DNA of 64,000 bases from Bifidobacterium tibiigranuli (GTDB taxonomy: Bacteria; Actinomycetota; Actinomycetes; Actinomycetales; Bifidobacteriaceae), in the NCBI RefSeq assembly GCF_009371885.1, contig NZ_QLZA01000002.1:186001-250000 (forward strand), read 5' to 3'. Positions 9,155 through 18,264 of the stretch are shown here, piece after piece. The number at the start of each line of letters is the position of its first letter. Position 1 is the first letter of the stretch. The notes beneath the pieces are model-generated. The model saw only the letters and a program-made list of their open reading frames with translations, did no database searches and had not been told where the DNA came from. The position numbers and the translations under genes were made by a program.

Positions 9155-9443
9155 ACCGCTGGTATTTTCTGGTAAATTCCTGAAAATCTAGAGAGATTTG
9201 TCTATGCATCCCACTGTGGATTTCACTGCACACCTCACTGTATTGCGCTGTATTGCGTCTGCGGACACTGTCGAAACGTCTGCATCGCCGCGCATTCGCT
9301 GTGAAATTTTATCCATCCGACTTGGCGCTAGGGAAGACGGTGACGCTGGGAAGAACTAGACTGGGCTAAGAATCGTCGTCAATCATGCCTTGGCTTTGCG
9401 GCGCACCGCCGCGACCAAGCGCACGCACCCGTGAGGGGGAATC

Positions 9444-10025
9444 ATGCTTCTGTCCGATCGCGACATCCTCGCGTTCCAAGCCGCCGGCCATATCTCGCTG
9501 GAACCTTGGACGCCCGAGATGGTGCAGCCCGCGTCCATCGATGTACGCCTCGACCGCTTCTTCCGCCTGTTCAACAACCACGCCTATACCTACGTGGATC
9601 CGGCCGAGAACCAAGGCGCGCTCACCGAGCAGTTCGAAGTGGCCTCCGGCGAGCCATGGATCCTGCATCCGGGCGAGTTCGCGCTTGCCTCCACATGGGA
9701 GCGCATAACACTAGACGCGACCGTCGCCGCGCGGCTCGAAGGCAAAAGCTCACTCGGTCGCCTCGGCATCGTCACCCATTCGACCGCCGGCTTCATCGAC
9801 CCCGGCTTCGAGGGGCATATCACTTTGGAGCTGTCGAACGTGAGCACGCTGCCGGTCAAGCTGTGGCCCGGCATGAAAATCGGTCAGATGTGCTTCTTCG
9901 AGCTCAGCTCCCCCGCCGCGCACCCGTATGGGTCGGCCGGCACCGGCTCGCACTACCAGGGCCAGCGCGGCCCGACCCCTTCGCGCTCCTATGAGCACTT
10001 CTACAAGGCCGACATCGAGGATTGA
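9444..10025 (+). CDS. dcd: dCTP deaminase (dUMP-forming type likely)
   Basis: Deaminates dCTP in pyrimidine deoxynucleotide synthesis. The 193-residue length and motifs fit the trimeric Dcd/dUTPase superfamily: KSSLGRLG at 101-108 (phosphate binding) and [10 protein letters not shown] followed by TLELSN, containing the catalytic Glu129. The H-S-T-A-G-F sequence resembles bifunctional actinobacterial DCD-DUT enzymes that release dUMP directly, but that subtype is an inference. RBS GTGAGGGGG lies a few bases before the ATG. Convergent with the P-type ATPase gene, with a hairpin between them. Confidence 0.95.
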   Translation: MLLSDRDILAFQAAGHISLEPWTPEMVQPASIDVRLDRFFRLFNNHAYTYVDPAENQGALTEQFEVASGEPWILHPGEFALASTWERITLDATVAARLEGKSSLGRLGIVTHSTAGFIDPGFEGHITLELSNVSTLPVKLWPGMKIGQMCFFELSSPAAHPYGSAGTGSHYQGQRGPTPSRSYEHFYKADIED

Positions 10026-10055
10026 GGCCATCACCTAAGATTGCATGAGCAAGGG

Positions 10056-10121
10056 CAAGTCGGCCGATAGCGATTTCGAGTGGCGGAATTCCGCGGGTTG
10101 AAATCACTACCGGCCGACTTG
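10056..10121. terminator. large hairpin between convergent dcd and ATPase genes
   Basis: CAAGTCGGCCGATAG (10056-10070) pairs, with one G-T mismatch, with CTACCGGCCGACTTG (10107-10121). Inside, GATTTC pairs with GAAATC, and GCGGAATTCCGC is self-complementary. Probably a bidirectional terminator. Confidence 0.6.
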
Positions 10122-10131
10122 TGTATGACCT

Positions 10132-13100
10132 TTATCGAGCCAAGCTCCGATCACGCAGGCGCAATATGACCTTACGCAATTCCGAGGCAACGAGCACGAA
10201 CAGGGCCAGGCCGATGCATTCCAGCCAGTCCAAGGGTGCCAACGGCGTCGTGCCGAAGGCGGCGTTGAGGAAGGGCACGTAGATCACGACCAGCTGCAGC
10301 AGCGCCGAAATCGCGATGGCGCCCCACAGCCATTTGTTGGCGAACAGGCCTTTGAACGCGCTTTGCAAGTGCGAGCGCGAGGCGAGGGCGTTAAACATCT
10401 GGGCGAACACAAGAATCGTGAAGCCCATCGTGCGTGCCTCGACCATCTGCGCCTCGTGGCCCAGCGCCGAAACGCTGCGGTCGGTGAACAATCCACCGGC
10501 CAAATGCATATCCATGCCGATCAACGTGACGGCGGCCATGATAATGCCGATGAAGATAATATCGCCCCACATCGGTGCGTCGATCACGCGATCGGTGACC
10601 TTGCGCGGCGGCCGGGCCATCATGTCCTCCGACGATTTGTCGACGCCCATCGCGAGTGCCGGCGCGGCATCGGTGAGCAGGTTGATCCACAATAGCTGGG
10701 TCGCGAGCAGCGGCACGGTGACGCCGGCGGTTCCCGGCTGGGTGATGCCGAGGAATCCGGCGAACATCACGCCGCCGAATACCGTGAAGACCTCGCCCAC
10801 GTTGGAGCTGAGCAGGTAGCGCAGGAATTTCCTGATGTTGTCGAAGATGCCGCGGCCTTCGCGTACCGCCGAAACGATGGTGGAGAAGTTGTCGTCCGCG
10901 AGGATCATATTCGCGGATTCCTTCGTCACCTCGGTGCCAGTGATACCCATGGCCACACCGATATCCGCGGATTTGACGGCAGGAGCGTCGTTGACGCCGT
11001 CGCCGGTCATCGCCACGATATTGCCTTGGCGCTGCAATGATTCAACGATCTTCAACTTGTGTTCAGGTGCCACGCGGGCGTAAACCGAGACCTCGGAAGT
11101 GGCCTTGTCCAGCGCCGCGTTGTCGATGAAGTCGTCAAGCTGATCGCCGGTCAGCGCTTTACCTGCTGTGTCTCCTGTTTCGCCGGCCTCAATGATGCCC
11201 AAATCAGAAGCGATGCGCGAAGCGGTCAGCGGATGGTCGCCGGTGATCATCACCGTGCGAATCCCGGCGCGATGCGCCTCGGTCACGCTGGCACGAACCT
11301 CGGTGCGCGGCGGGTCGATGATGCCGACCATGCCGGCCCAGACCAGCCCGGTCTCAATCGTTTCGCTCTGCTCCGCGATGTCCGTCACCTGCCCGGCAGC
11401 GTTCGAGCGCACGCCCGGCACATCGGCCAGCGACTGCGTTTCCAGCGGTCGGTAGGCCTGCCCCAGTGTGCGATAAGCCTGCGAGGAGAGACGTTCGACC
11501 GTATCGAGTATGGTCTCGCGGTCGCCGTTGGTCAGCCGCCGCACCGCATTGCCTACGGCGATATGCGTGCAGTAGCCCAACAGCACGTCGGGCGCTCCTT
11601 TGGCGAACACAGTGAGCTTGCCGGAATCGGCGTTGTCCTTGGCGATAACCGCCATGCGCTTGCGTTCGGAGGTGAAGGGAATCTCGGCAACGCGCTCGAA
11701 ATTCGAGAAGCGCGACACGGCCTTGACCTTGCGAGCCGCGACGATAAGCGACACTTCGGTAGGGTCGCCCACAGCCTCCCAGGTGCCGTGCGAGCCGTCG
11801 TGAGAGGAGCCAGTCGAACTGCCAGAGTCGCCCGAACTCCCCTGCCGCAGGTCGCCATCATTCGCAATGGAACCGGCAGCCAGCGTGGTGAACACTTCGT
11901 GCGCGAGTTCGGCATCGATATCATCGCTGCCATCCTGCGCGACCATGCGGCCCTGCGGCGCGTAGCCTGTGCCGGTTATCTGCACCTCGCCGCTCGGTGT
12001 CACTACGCGCTCGACGGTCATCTCATTGCGCGTGAGCGTGCCCGTCTTGTCGGAGCAGATCACCGAAGCGGAGCCGAGCGTTTCCACGGAAGACAGCTTT
12101 TTGACAATGGCGTGATGCTGGGCCATGCGCTGCACGCCGAGCGCGAGCACCACGGTGAGAATCGTGGCCAGGCCCTCCGGCACGGCTGCGACGGCCAGCG
12201 ATACCGCGAGCAGCAGCGAGTCGATGACGTCATGAATATCGTGGAAGCCCTCCACCGTGGCGAGCGCGATCAGCACGACCACAGCGATGAGGACCACGGC
12301 AATGCCCAATATCTTGGAGACGCGGTTCATCTCTTTTTGCAGCGGCGTCGCCTCGTCGTTGGTGTGCGAAAGCATCTCGGCGATCTTGCCGACCTGCGTG
12401 TCCATGCCGGTACCGGTAATGATGGCGCGGCCTGTGCCCTGCGTGACGGCGGTGCCGTTGAATACCATATTGGTGCGGTCGCCCAGCGCCTTGGCCTGCT
12501 CAAGCGTGGCGGGCTTCTTGCCCACCGGCACGGATTCGCCGGTCAGACTGGCCTCGGCGATGCGCAGTGATGCCGCGGCAAACAAGCGTCCATCGGCCGA
12601 CACCGAGTCGCCTTCGCCCAGCACGAGAATGTCGCCGGGAACGACTTCAGCGGTATCGATGCGGCTGACCTTGCCGCCGCGCAGCACGGAGGTCTGCGGC
12701 GCAGTCATTTTCGCCAGCGCGTCAACTGCCTGCTCGGCCTTCGCCTCCTGCAGATAGCCCAGTACCGCGTTCACCATCAGAATAAGCACAATCACGATGG
12801 CATCGAAGGGCAGCGCCTCGCCGCCTTCGGCACCCGGCCGCGCATTCGCCCGCTCGATGAACCACGCGACCAGCGAAATCAGCGTGGCGGCAAGCAGCAG
12901 ATACACCAGCGGGTCTTGGAACTGCTGCAGGAACTTCTTCCATTTGGGCGTTGTAGGATCGCTGTCCAGCTCGTTGCGGCCGAATTGCTCCAAGCGTCGC
13001 CACGCCTCGTCGTCACTGAGGCCAGTGGCCGGGTTGACGTTCAGCGACTTGGCAACGGCGTCGGCGTCGGATAACGAAGGGTCAGCTTGGTCGGGCGCAA

Positions 13101-13206
13101 CCTCGCGGTTGCTTGGATTTGCGGGCTGCGCCACATCGATTGGCGTCATATCTACTGACGAAACGCCTGCTGATGCTATGGATTGATCATCGGATCGACC
13201 AATCAT
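10132..13206 (-). CDS. P-type cation-transporting ATPase, Ca2+-type (P2A-like)
   Basis: ATP-driven cation pump, most like PacL/SERCA-type Ca2+ ATPases. The 1024-residue chain has an N-terminal cation-ATPase domain, TGES in the actuator domain, the phosphorylated Asp386 in SDKTGTLT, the hinge TGDGVNDAPA, and ten predicted membrane helices including a C-terminal four-helix block. The ATG at 13206 is preferred over the first codon of the open frame (13266) because CAGGAG lies five bases upstream. The nucleotide-binding domain carries a Ser/Gly/Asp/His-rich insertion (nt about 11795-11870). Single gene, transcribed toward dcd. Ca2+ rather than Mn2+ or Na+ specificity is inferred from family resemblance. 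Confidence 0.92.
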   Translation of the reverse strand: MIGRSDDQSIASAGVSSVDMTPIDVAQPANPSNREVAPDQADPSLSDADAVAKSLNVNPATGLSDDEAWRRLEQFGRNELDSDPTTPKWKKFLQQFQDPLVYLLLAATLISLVAWFIERANARPGAEGGEALPFDAIVIVLILMVNAVLGYLQEAKAEQAVDALAKMTAPQTSVLRGGKVSRIDTAEVVPGDILVLGEGDSVSADGRLFAAASLRIAEASLTGESVPVGKKPATLEQAKALGDRTNMVFNGTAVTQGTGRAIITGTGMDTQVGKIAEMLSHTNDEATPLQKEMNRVSKILGIAVVLIAVVVLIALATVEGFHDIHDVIDSLLLAVSLAVAAVPEGLATILTVVLALGVQRMAQHHAIVKKLSSVETLGSASVICSDKTGTLTRNEMTVERVVTPSGEVQITGTGYAPQGRMVAQDGSDDIDAELAHEVFTTLAAGSIANDGDLRQGSSGDSGSSTGSSHDGSHGTWEAVGDPTEVSLIVAARKVKAVSRFSNFERVAEIPFTSERKRMAVIAKDNADSGKLTVFAKGAPDVLLGYCTHIAVGNAVRRLTNGDRETILDTVERLSSQAYRTLGQAYRPLETQSLADVPGVRSNAAGQVTDIAEQSETIETGLVWAGMVGIIDPPRTEVRASVTEAHRAGIRTVMITGDHPLTASRIASDLGIIEAGETGDTAGKALTGDQLDDFIDNAALDKATSEVSVYARVAPEHKLKIVESLQRQGNIVAMTGDGVNDAPAVKSADIGVAMGITGTEVTKESANMILADDNFSTIVSAVREGRGIFDNIRKFLRYLLSSNVGEVFTVFGGVMFAGFLGITQPGTAGVTVPLLATQLLWINLLTDAAPALAMGVDKSSEDMMARPPRKVTDRVIDAPMWGDIIFIGIIMAAVTLIGMDMHLAGGLFTDRSVSALGHEAQMVEARTMGFTILVFAQMFNALASRSHLQSAFKGLFANKWLWGAIAISALLQLVVIYVPFLNAAFGTTPLAPLDWLECIGLALFVLVASELRKVILRLRDRSLAR

Positions 13207-13819
13207 GGTGTTCTCCTGAGGATTGGCCGCGGAGTAGTCAGCCCGTTGTGCAACGCATATGTGCAAAAACGAAACTGCGCGGTTAGTGGTCGCTGCGGCT
13301 CATGCCGCCAACGATTACCTAACCCATAGTACACAATCGCATTTCGCCGTTCGCAGACACTCTCAGGCATCAACAGGATTTGCACACGTCGGAATGTCAG
13401 GTAGCGATGAGGCTGTGCAACGTCGCCTGATGCTGTGCCGCAATCGTATGGCAACGCAAAATGAGGGGCCGGTGCCCGACCATGGTAAATCAGCCGGGCA
13501 CCAACCATCTACAGGCGATGCCTATAGTCCATTGTCATCACGTAGACCATGAAGATCACGCACATGACATCTGCCGTGATCGTATCGATCTTGGCAGCGA
13601 CGATGACCAAGACCACCGTCATGAATAACCGCAAGTTTCCTCGCGGCGGTTCCTCATTCGGCTAGCACATTACAGTGCTCCTTTATTGAGGCCGCGCCAA
13701 CAGCCGCTGACGCGGCGAGATGGCTCACCCCGCCATAAAACAGGATGAGACGCCGGCATCCGTGCGACGAGATACCAAGCGACGAGTTCAATGGTATGCG
13801 AAGAGAAAAGAAAACATGC

Positions 13820-13964
13820 TAGAATCACAGTGTCTGGTAAGGCGTGCGAACCATCTACACCAGCGGCGACGAAACAAAGCTTTAGATGGGCCGTATCAGA
13901 CAGGTGGTTCGGCTCCACCTTTTATTGAGGCCTAGGGCTGGCATCTTTCATAAGATGCCAGCCC
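13820..13964 (+). ncRNA. candidate structured small RNA upstream of rlmB
   Basis: A good -10 hexamer TAGAAT (13820-13825) is followed by about 130 bases with three hairpins. CCATCTA (13851-13857) pairs with TAGATGG (13883-13889). GGTGG (13903-13907) pairs with CCACC (13915-13919). GGGCTGGCATCTT (13935-13947) pairs perfectly with 13952-13964 and is followed by TTCTC. No convincing ORF lies in the transcript. It ends about 50 bases before rlmB, so it could be a free sRNA or a leader with an attenuator. Not recognised as a known family. Confidence 0.5.
13935..13964 (+). terminator. 13-bp perfect terminator hairpin before rlmB
   Basis: GGGCTGGCATCTT and its complement flank a 4-base TCAT loop and are followed by TTCTC. 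Ends the candidate RNA or attenuates rlmB. Confidence 0.65.
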
Positions 13965-14013
13965 TTCTCATCAAAAAACCCGTTTGCCGTGGGGTTCTGG
14001 GAGAATGGCGGCT

Positions 14014-15015
14014 ATGGTTACGAAGAAGGGCCCGACCAAGGGGTCGGGCGGAAAACACCGCAATGCGCTCAAGGGCAAAGGCCCCACGCCGAAGGCCGAG
14101 GATCGCGTCTATCACAAGGCGTATCGCGCCAAGAGAACCGCAGACCGCCGCAAGGTCGCCGATCCACGCATCGCCGCACGCCGTCGCGTCGCAAAATTCA
14201 CGTCGGATTCCGACGATCTGGTCATCGGCCGCAACGCCGTGCTCGAAGCGCTGCGCGTGGGCGTACCCAGCTCGCAGCTGTACATCGCCTCGCGCATCGA
14301 GCATGACGACCGCACGCGCGACATCGTGCGGCTCGCTGGGCAGCAGGGCCTTAATCTGCTTGAAGCCGACCGGCTTGAGATGGATCGCATCGCGCGCACC
14401 GGCAATCATCAGGGCGTGATTCTCAAGGCCGAGCCGTACCAGTATTCCTCGTTGCAGGAGCTGGCCGAACGCGCCGAGAAGAAGGCACGCGCGATGCAGT
14501 CTGCGGATTCCGCAGAGGCTCGCATCGCCGCGCGTCCGCTGTTCATCGCGCTCGACGGCGTCACCGACCCGCAGAATCTCGGCGCGGTGATCCGCTCGGC
14601 GGCCGCATTCGGCGCCAACGGCGTCATTCTGCCCGAGCGTCGTTCGGCCTCGGTGACCGCAGCCGCATGGAAGGTGTCTGCCGGAGCCGCCGCGCATATG
14701 CCCGTAGCCCGGGTCGTCAACCTGACCAAGGCGCTGGAAAGCCTCAAGGAGCACGGCTACTACACCGTCGGCCTCGACGGCGGCGGCGATGCGCTCGTGG
14801 GCGAGACCGGCTTCGAATCCGATCCGCTCGTGGTCGTCCTCGGCTCTGAAGGCAAGGGTCTGAGCCGACTCGTGCGCGAGGCCTGCGACTCCATCGCTGG
14901 CATCCCGATCACAAATATGGTCGAATCGCTCAACGCCTCCGTCGCCGCAGGCATCAGCCTGTACGCAGTGGCTCGCGCACGTCGCGAAGCGGCCGCAGGT
15001 ACTGCTACGGAATAA
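14014..15015 (+). CDS. rlmB: 23S rRNA 2'-O-methyltransferase, TrmH/RlmB (SpoU) family
   Basis: SAM-dependent ribose methyltransferase of the SpoU/TrmH knotted fold, expected to act on G2251 (E. coli numbering) of 23S rRNA. A basic Lys/Arg-rich N-terminal extension of about 60 residues is followed by the L30e-like substrate domain (IGRNAVLEALR). The three SPOUT motifs are DPQNLGAVIRSAAAFG, LGSEGKGLS and NMVESLNASVAAGI. The start is uncertain: ATG at 14014 has GGGAG about ten bases upstream, while ATG at 14005 is nearly on top of it. A hairpin (15053-15060 with 15092-15099) lies downstream. Confidence 0.88.
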   Translation: MVTKKGPTKGSGGKHRNALKGKGPTPKAEDRVYHKAYRAKRTADRRKVADPRIAARRRVAKFTSDSDDLVIGRNAVLEALRVGVPSSQLYIASRIEHDDRTRDIVRLAGQQGLNLLEADRLEMDRIARTGNHQGVILKAEPYQYSSLQELAERAEKKARAMQSADSAEARIAARPLFIALDGVTDPQNLGAVIRSAAAFGANGVILPERRSASVTAAAWKVSAGAAAHMPVARVVNLTKALESLKEHGYYTVGLDGGGDALVGETGFESDPLVVVLGSEGKGLSRLVREACDSIAGIPITNMVESLNASVAAGISLYAVARARREAAAGTATE

Positions 15016-15052
15016 CACCATTCAGCGTTACCAGCACATTTACCGTCACAAC

Positions 15053-15099
15053 GTATGGGGTCGCAGCCAGTCCTTGAGGATATGGCCTCGGCCCCATAC
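15053..15099 (+). terminator. possible terminator after rlmB
   Basis: GTATGGGG (15053-15060) pairs with CCCCATAC (15092-15099), with partial inner pairing. It sits between convergent rlmB and the DUF4032 gene. No clear T-tail. Confidence 0.4.
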
Positions 15100-15169
15100 T
15101 TATGACTTATGGTGCTGTTACCTTAGCGCTGCCACTGCACGCTGCAACATCGACTCAAGGAATAGCGCG

Positions 15170-16657
15170 TCAGCTCGCCCACACAGCCGCGTCGGGGTCG
15201 CTGTCGATGGCGTCGGATCCTTCGGAATCGTCAGAGTCGTCAGTATCATCGGCATCATCAGCATCTGAACCGTAGCCGTCGAATCCGTATGTTGACTCGT
15301 CGTCGACCACGCCGGAATCGGCTTCGGCGTTGAGCTTGTCGACATCCTCGGTGTTGAGCTTGTACTTCGGCAGCACCGTGTCGATGTAGCTTTTAACCGC
15401 TTCACGCATCGGGATATCGTGCCCGGCCTTCTCGGCCAGGAACCAGCGATGCTCCAGAATCTCATGGAAGAACTGCGCCGGCTCGATCTGCGAACGGTAC
15501 TCATGCGGAATCATGCGCACGGTCGGCTCGAAGACCACGCGCATCCAGTCGGTGGCGACGATTTCAAGATCCTCGTCATCCTGCCAGGTCGAGGCGCGGT
15601 AGGCGTCGAGATCGTTGAGCAGGCGCCGGGCCTGATTCTCCTGCACGTCGAGTCCGGTAAGCCGCAGCAGCTTGCGCGAGGCATACCCGGCATCGACCAC
15701 GCGCGGGCGCACCAGAATGCGGTTGCCGTCCTCGGTGGTCTTCATCTCAAGCTCGTCCACGTCGAATCCGAGTTCGTTGAGCTTGTTGACGCGCCGCTCG
15801 ATCTTCCACATCTCGTCCGGTCCGAATTTCTCGGTGTCGGTCAGCGTGCTCCACAGCGAATGATAGCGATCGACCAGGCCGTTGCCCACCTCGACCTCGT
15901 CCACGTCGCCGGGCAGCAGCTTGCCGGAACTTAAGTCCATCAGCTCGCCGATGATATTGGTGCGCGCCAAGTCCATATCGTATTCGCGCTGGCCGTCGGT
16001 GAGCGCCGCATGCAGATCGCCGGTCTCCGCATCAACTAGAAACGCGGAAAACTCGTCCGCGTCACGCAGGAACAGCACGTTCGACAGCGACACATCGCCC
16101 CAGTAGAAGCCTGCCAAGTGCAGCCGCACCATGAGCACGGCCAGCGCGTCAATGAGCCGCTGCGCGGTGTCCGGGCGCAGATTGCGCGCGAACAGGGCAC
16201 GGTACGGCAGCGAGAACTTCAAATGCCGCGTCACGAGAATCGATTCGAGCGGCTCGCCGGATTTGCTGTGCCGCCCGGTGACCACGGCAATCGGCGTGAC
16301 CGTCGGCAGGTCGAGCTTCTGCAACCGCCGCAGCAGCTCGTACTCCCGCTCGGCCACGCCACGCGTGATTTCCTTCATCGCGTAGACTTCATCGCCGACA
16401 TGCACGAAGCGCACGACATGCCGCGAAATGCCGCGCGGCAGATTGGCCAGCAGCTCCTGCGGCCACTGCGACAGCGGCTGCTCCCACGGCAGCGTGAACA
16501 TCTTCGGGTTCGAGCTGGCGGCCGTGATGGTCAGGCTGCGCGGCTCCTCGTCCGATTGTCCGCCATCATCGCCGGAGCCTTGCACTATCGCCTTAATCTG
16601 CGGGTTCGTACGCGCGGACATACCCGATATGCCGACGGGCACTTTTGTGAATTCCAT
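15170..16657 (-). CDS. DUF4032 protein with kinase-like fold
   Basis: A 495-residue protein with a kinase-like region at about 78-260: Lys95 in VYAMKEI (beta3-like), Glu106 (alphaC-like), a catalytic-loop-like GDVSLSN (Asp188, Asn193) and Asp209 in VDAETG in place of DFG. The following region (about 275-450) matches what is annotated as DUF4032 in actinobacteria. The C-terminal 45 residues are an Asp/Ser-rich acidic tail. Key catalytic positions appear intact, so activity is possible, but the substrate is unknown. ATG at 16657 is chosen because the upstream part of the frame overlaps msiK; an internal ATG at residue 13 is an alternative. It follows msiK in the same direction but behind a terminator. 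Confidence 0.75.
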   Translation of the reverse strand: MEFTKVPVGISGMSARTNPQIKAIVQGSGDDGGQSDEEPRSLTITAASSNPKMFTLPWEQPLSQWPQELLANLPRGISRHVVRFVHVGDEVYAMKEITRGVAEREYELLRRLQKLDLPTVTPIAVVTGRHSKSGEPLESILVTRHLKFSLPYRALFARNLRPDTAQRLIDALAVLMVRLHLAGFYWGDVSLSNVLFLRDADEFSAFLVDAETGDLHAALTDGQREYDMDLARTNIIGELMDLSSGKLLPGDVDEVEVGNGLVDRYHSLWSTLTDTEKFGPDEMWKIERRVNKLNELGFDVDELEMKTTEDGNRILVRPRVVDAGYASRKLLRLTGLDVQENQARRLLNDLDAYRASTWQDDEDLEIVATDWMRVVFEPTVRMIPHEYRSQIEPAQFFHEILEHRWFLAEKAGHDIPMREAVKSYIDTVLPKYKLNTEDVDKLNAEADSGVVDDESTYGFDGYGSDADDADDTDDSDDSEGSDAIDSDPDAAVWAS

Positions 16658-16733
16658 ATCGACCAATCTAGCGTTCGGATACGAGAAGCTACGAGAAGAT
16701 GCAGAAAATGAAGAAAAATGCGTAAGCATACAA

Positions 16734-16761
16734 GAAAGCCCCGCAGCTATGCAGGGCTTTC
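16734..16761 (-). terminator. terminator downstream of msiK
   Basis: GAAAGCCCCGCA (16734-16745) pairs with TGCAGGGCTTTC (16750-16761) with one wobble. On the minus strand the stem is followed by a T-rich stretch. About 70 bases after the msiK stop. Confidence 0.7.
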
Positions 16762-16832
16762 CCGAGCGAGATCCAAGAGAGGAAGAGATGACCTCGCTTA
16801 CTGGTTGGTGCGATCTGTCGACCGCACCAAGA

Positions 16833-17960
16833 TTAGTTGAGACGCAGCTCGGACGAAGGCGAGAACAGGTGCATCTTGGCCGGGTCGATCTTGATCTTGA
16901 CGGTCTCGCCGACTTTCGGCAGCGCACGCGGGTTCACGCGAATCGTGGTGAGCTTGTTCTGGTCGGACATCGTCGCCGAAGACTCGAGCGCCGAGTCGTC
17001 GGTGATGATGGTGCCGTAGATGTAGCCATCGGAACCCAGATCCTCGACGTTTGCGACCTTGAGCGAGAAGGCGTTGGCATCGTCGGCGGTCGCCAGTCCG
17101 GCGTCCTCCGGGCGGAAGCCGATCACAATCTGGCCGTTGTCCTCAGGGGTGAGCTTGGCAACGATGTCGGCCGGCAGATCGATGGTGTCACTGCCGATCT
17201 TCGCCTTGCCATCGACCACCGGATGGGTGTTGAGGTTCATTGACGGCGAGCCGATGAAGCCTGCGACGAAGACGTTCGCCGGGGTATCGTACAGCTCGGT
17301 CGGCGCGCCGACCTGCTGCAGGATGCCGAGCTTGATGACGGCGATGCGGTCGCCCATCGTCAGAGCCTCGGTCTGATCGTGGGTCACGTACAGGGTGGTG
17401 ACGCCCAGCTGGCGCTGCAAGGCGGCAATCTGGGTGCGGGTCTGCACGCGCAGCTTCGCATCGAGGTTCGAAAGCGGCTCGTCCATGAGGAAGACCTTCG
17501 GCTCGCGAACGATGGCACGGCCCATGGCCACGCGCTGACGCTGACCACCGGACAGGGCCTTCGGCTTGCGATCAAGGAATTCAGTCAGGTCGAGAATCTC
17601 GGCGGCCTTTTCGACGCGCTTGCGAATCTCTGCCTTGGGGGTGCCGGCGATCTTCAGGGCGAAGCCCATGTTGTCGGCCACCGTCATATGCGGGTACAGG
17701 GCGTAATTCTGGAACACCATCGCGATATCGCGATCCTTGGGCTGCATCGTGGTGACGTCCTTGCCACCGATGAGGATGCGGCCTTTGTTGACCTCTTCCA
17801 AGCCGGCCAGCATGCGCAGAGTCGTAGACTTTCCGCAGCCTGAAGGGCCGACGAGCACGAGGAACTCGCCATCCTTGATGTCCAAATTCAAATCATCCAC
17901 CGAGGGCTTATCGTTGCCCGGGTAGACGCGAGTCACATGCTCGAATACTACTTCTGCCAT
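16833..17960 (-). CDS. msiK: multi-sugar ABC importer ATP-binding protein, MsiK/UgpC type
   Basis: ATPase that powers carbohydrate ABC importers. In actinobacteria one such ATPase commonly serves many sugar permeases, and no permease or binding protein lies beside it here, which fits that shared role. It has 375 residues: Walker A GPSGCGKST (38-46), Q-loop FQNYALYPH, signature LSGGQRQR, Walker B VFLMDEP, H-loop VTHDQTEA, then a C-terminal TOBE/OB regulatory region ending in KMHLFSPSSELRLN. ATG at 17960 has an AAAGGAC RBS. A TATAGT -10-like hexamer lies about 165 bases upstream, so the 5' leader is long and may carry regulation. Confidence 0.93.
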   Translation of the reverse strand: MAEVVFEHVTRVYPGNDKPSVDDLNLDIKDGEFLVLVGPSGCGKSTTLRMLAGLEEVNKGRILIGGKDVTTMQPKDRDIAMVFQNYALYPHMTVADNMGFALKIAGTPKAEIRKRVEKAAEILDLTEFLDRKPKALSGGQRQRVAMGRAIVREPKVFLMDEPLSNLDAKLRVQTRTQIAALQRQLGVTTLYVTHDQTEALTMGDRIAVIKLGILQQVGAPTELYDTPANVFVAGFIGSPSMNLNTHPVVDGKAKIGSDTIDLPADIVAKLTPEDNGQIVIGFRPEDAGLATADDANAFSLKVANVEDLGSDGYIYGTIITDDSALESSATMSDQNKLTTIRVNPRALPKVGETVKIKIDPAKMHLFSPSSELRLN

Positions 17961-18203
17961 GATGGTCGTCCTTTCATCGGCAGGTACGTGCCGAACGATC
18001 CGTAGTGAAGGGCCATGCATCGGTTTGTCGTTCCCAACTTCGGAAACTCCATACGTCAGCATTTGTTTTTTATCTTTTACCGGCTTTGGAAGATTCTCTT
18101 CGTTGAGCCAAAACCCACTATACACCGCTCGCAGGCCTCCCTGAGTCCGCGCGAGTTCAGCGTGGCGCAGGTTGTGTGCCCTGCACTGCTCTTGAAGGAC
18201 TAA

Positions 18204-18252
18204 TGGAACGAAAGGGCCGCTGACCCCAGTCGTCAGCGGCCCTTTCGTTCCA
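18204..18252 (-). terminator. 21-bp perfect terminator hairpin after the dehydrogenase gene
   Basis: Bases 18204-18224 are perfectly complementary to 18232-18252 around a 7-base loop. The stem begins 13 bases after the dehydrogenase stop. It also insulates the msiK promoter region. Confidence 0.75.
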
Positions 18253-18264
18253 TATATCTCAGCG

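Larger units (their letters stand above)
8883..9443. other. 560-bp intergenic region with a minus-strand terminator
   Basis: Divergent gap between the membrane protein gene and dcd. It should hold both promoters. It also holds a hairpin with a T-rich tail reading on the minus strand (9031-9057) and a possible 21-codon ORF before it (9089-9154). No known RNA family was recognised. Confidence 0.5.
13207..14013. other. 800-bp divergent intergenic region with structured DNA
   Basis: Between the ATPase and rlmB genes. It holds a perfect 8-bp hairpin (GGTGCCCG at 13471-13478 with CGGGCACC at 13495-13502), a candidate small RNA at about 13832-13964 and its terminator. The words AACCATCTACA (13503, 13849) and TTTATTGAGG (about 13682, 13921) each occur twice, hinting at an old duplication. 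Short ORFs here have no RBS or recognisable product and are not called. Confidence 0.5.

Noticed and set aside
9058..9443. Signal recognition particle RNA, tmRNA or 6S RNA as the product ending at the minus-strand terminator
   Set aside because: The conserved SRP apical-loop sequence and a tmRNA tag/tRNA-like ends are absent, and no long 6S-like central bubble is evident.
11059..12570. 503-codon plus-strand ORF within the P-type ATPase gene
   Set aside because: Antisense shadow; the P-ATPase motifs are on the other strand.
13720..13935. 71-codon ORF before rlmB
   Set aside because: Overlaps the candidate RNA and its hairpins; no RBS and no recognisable protein.
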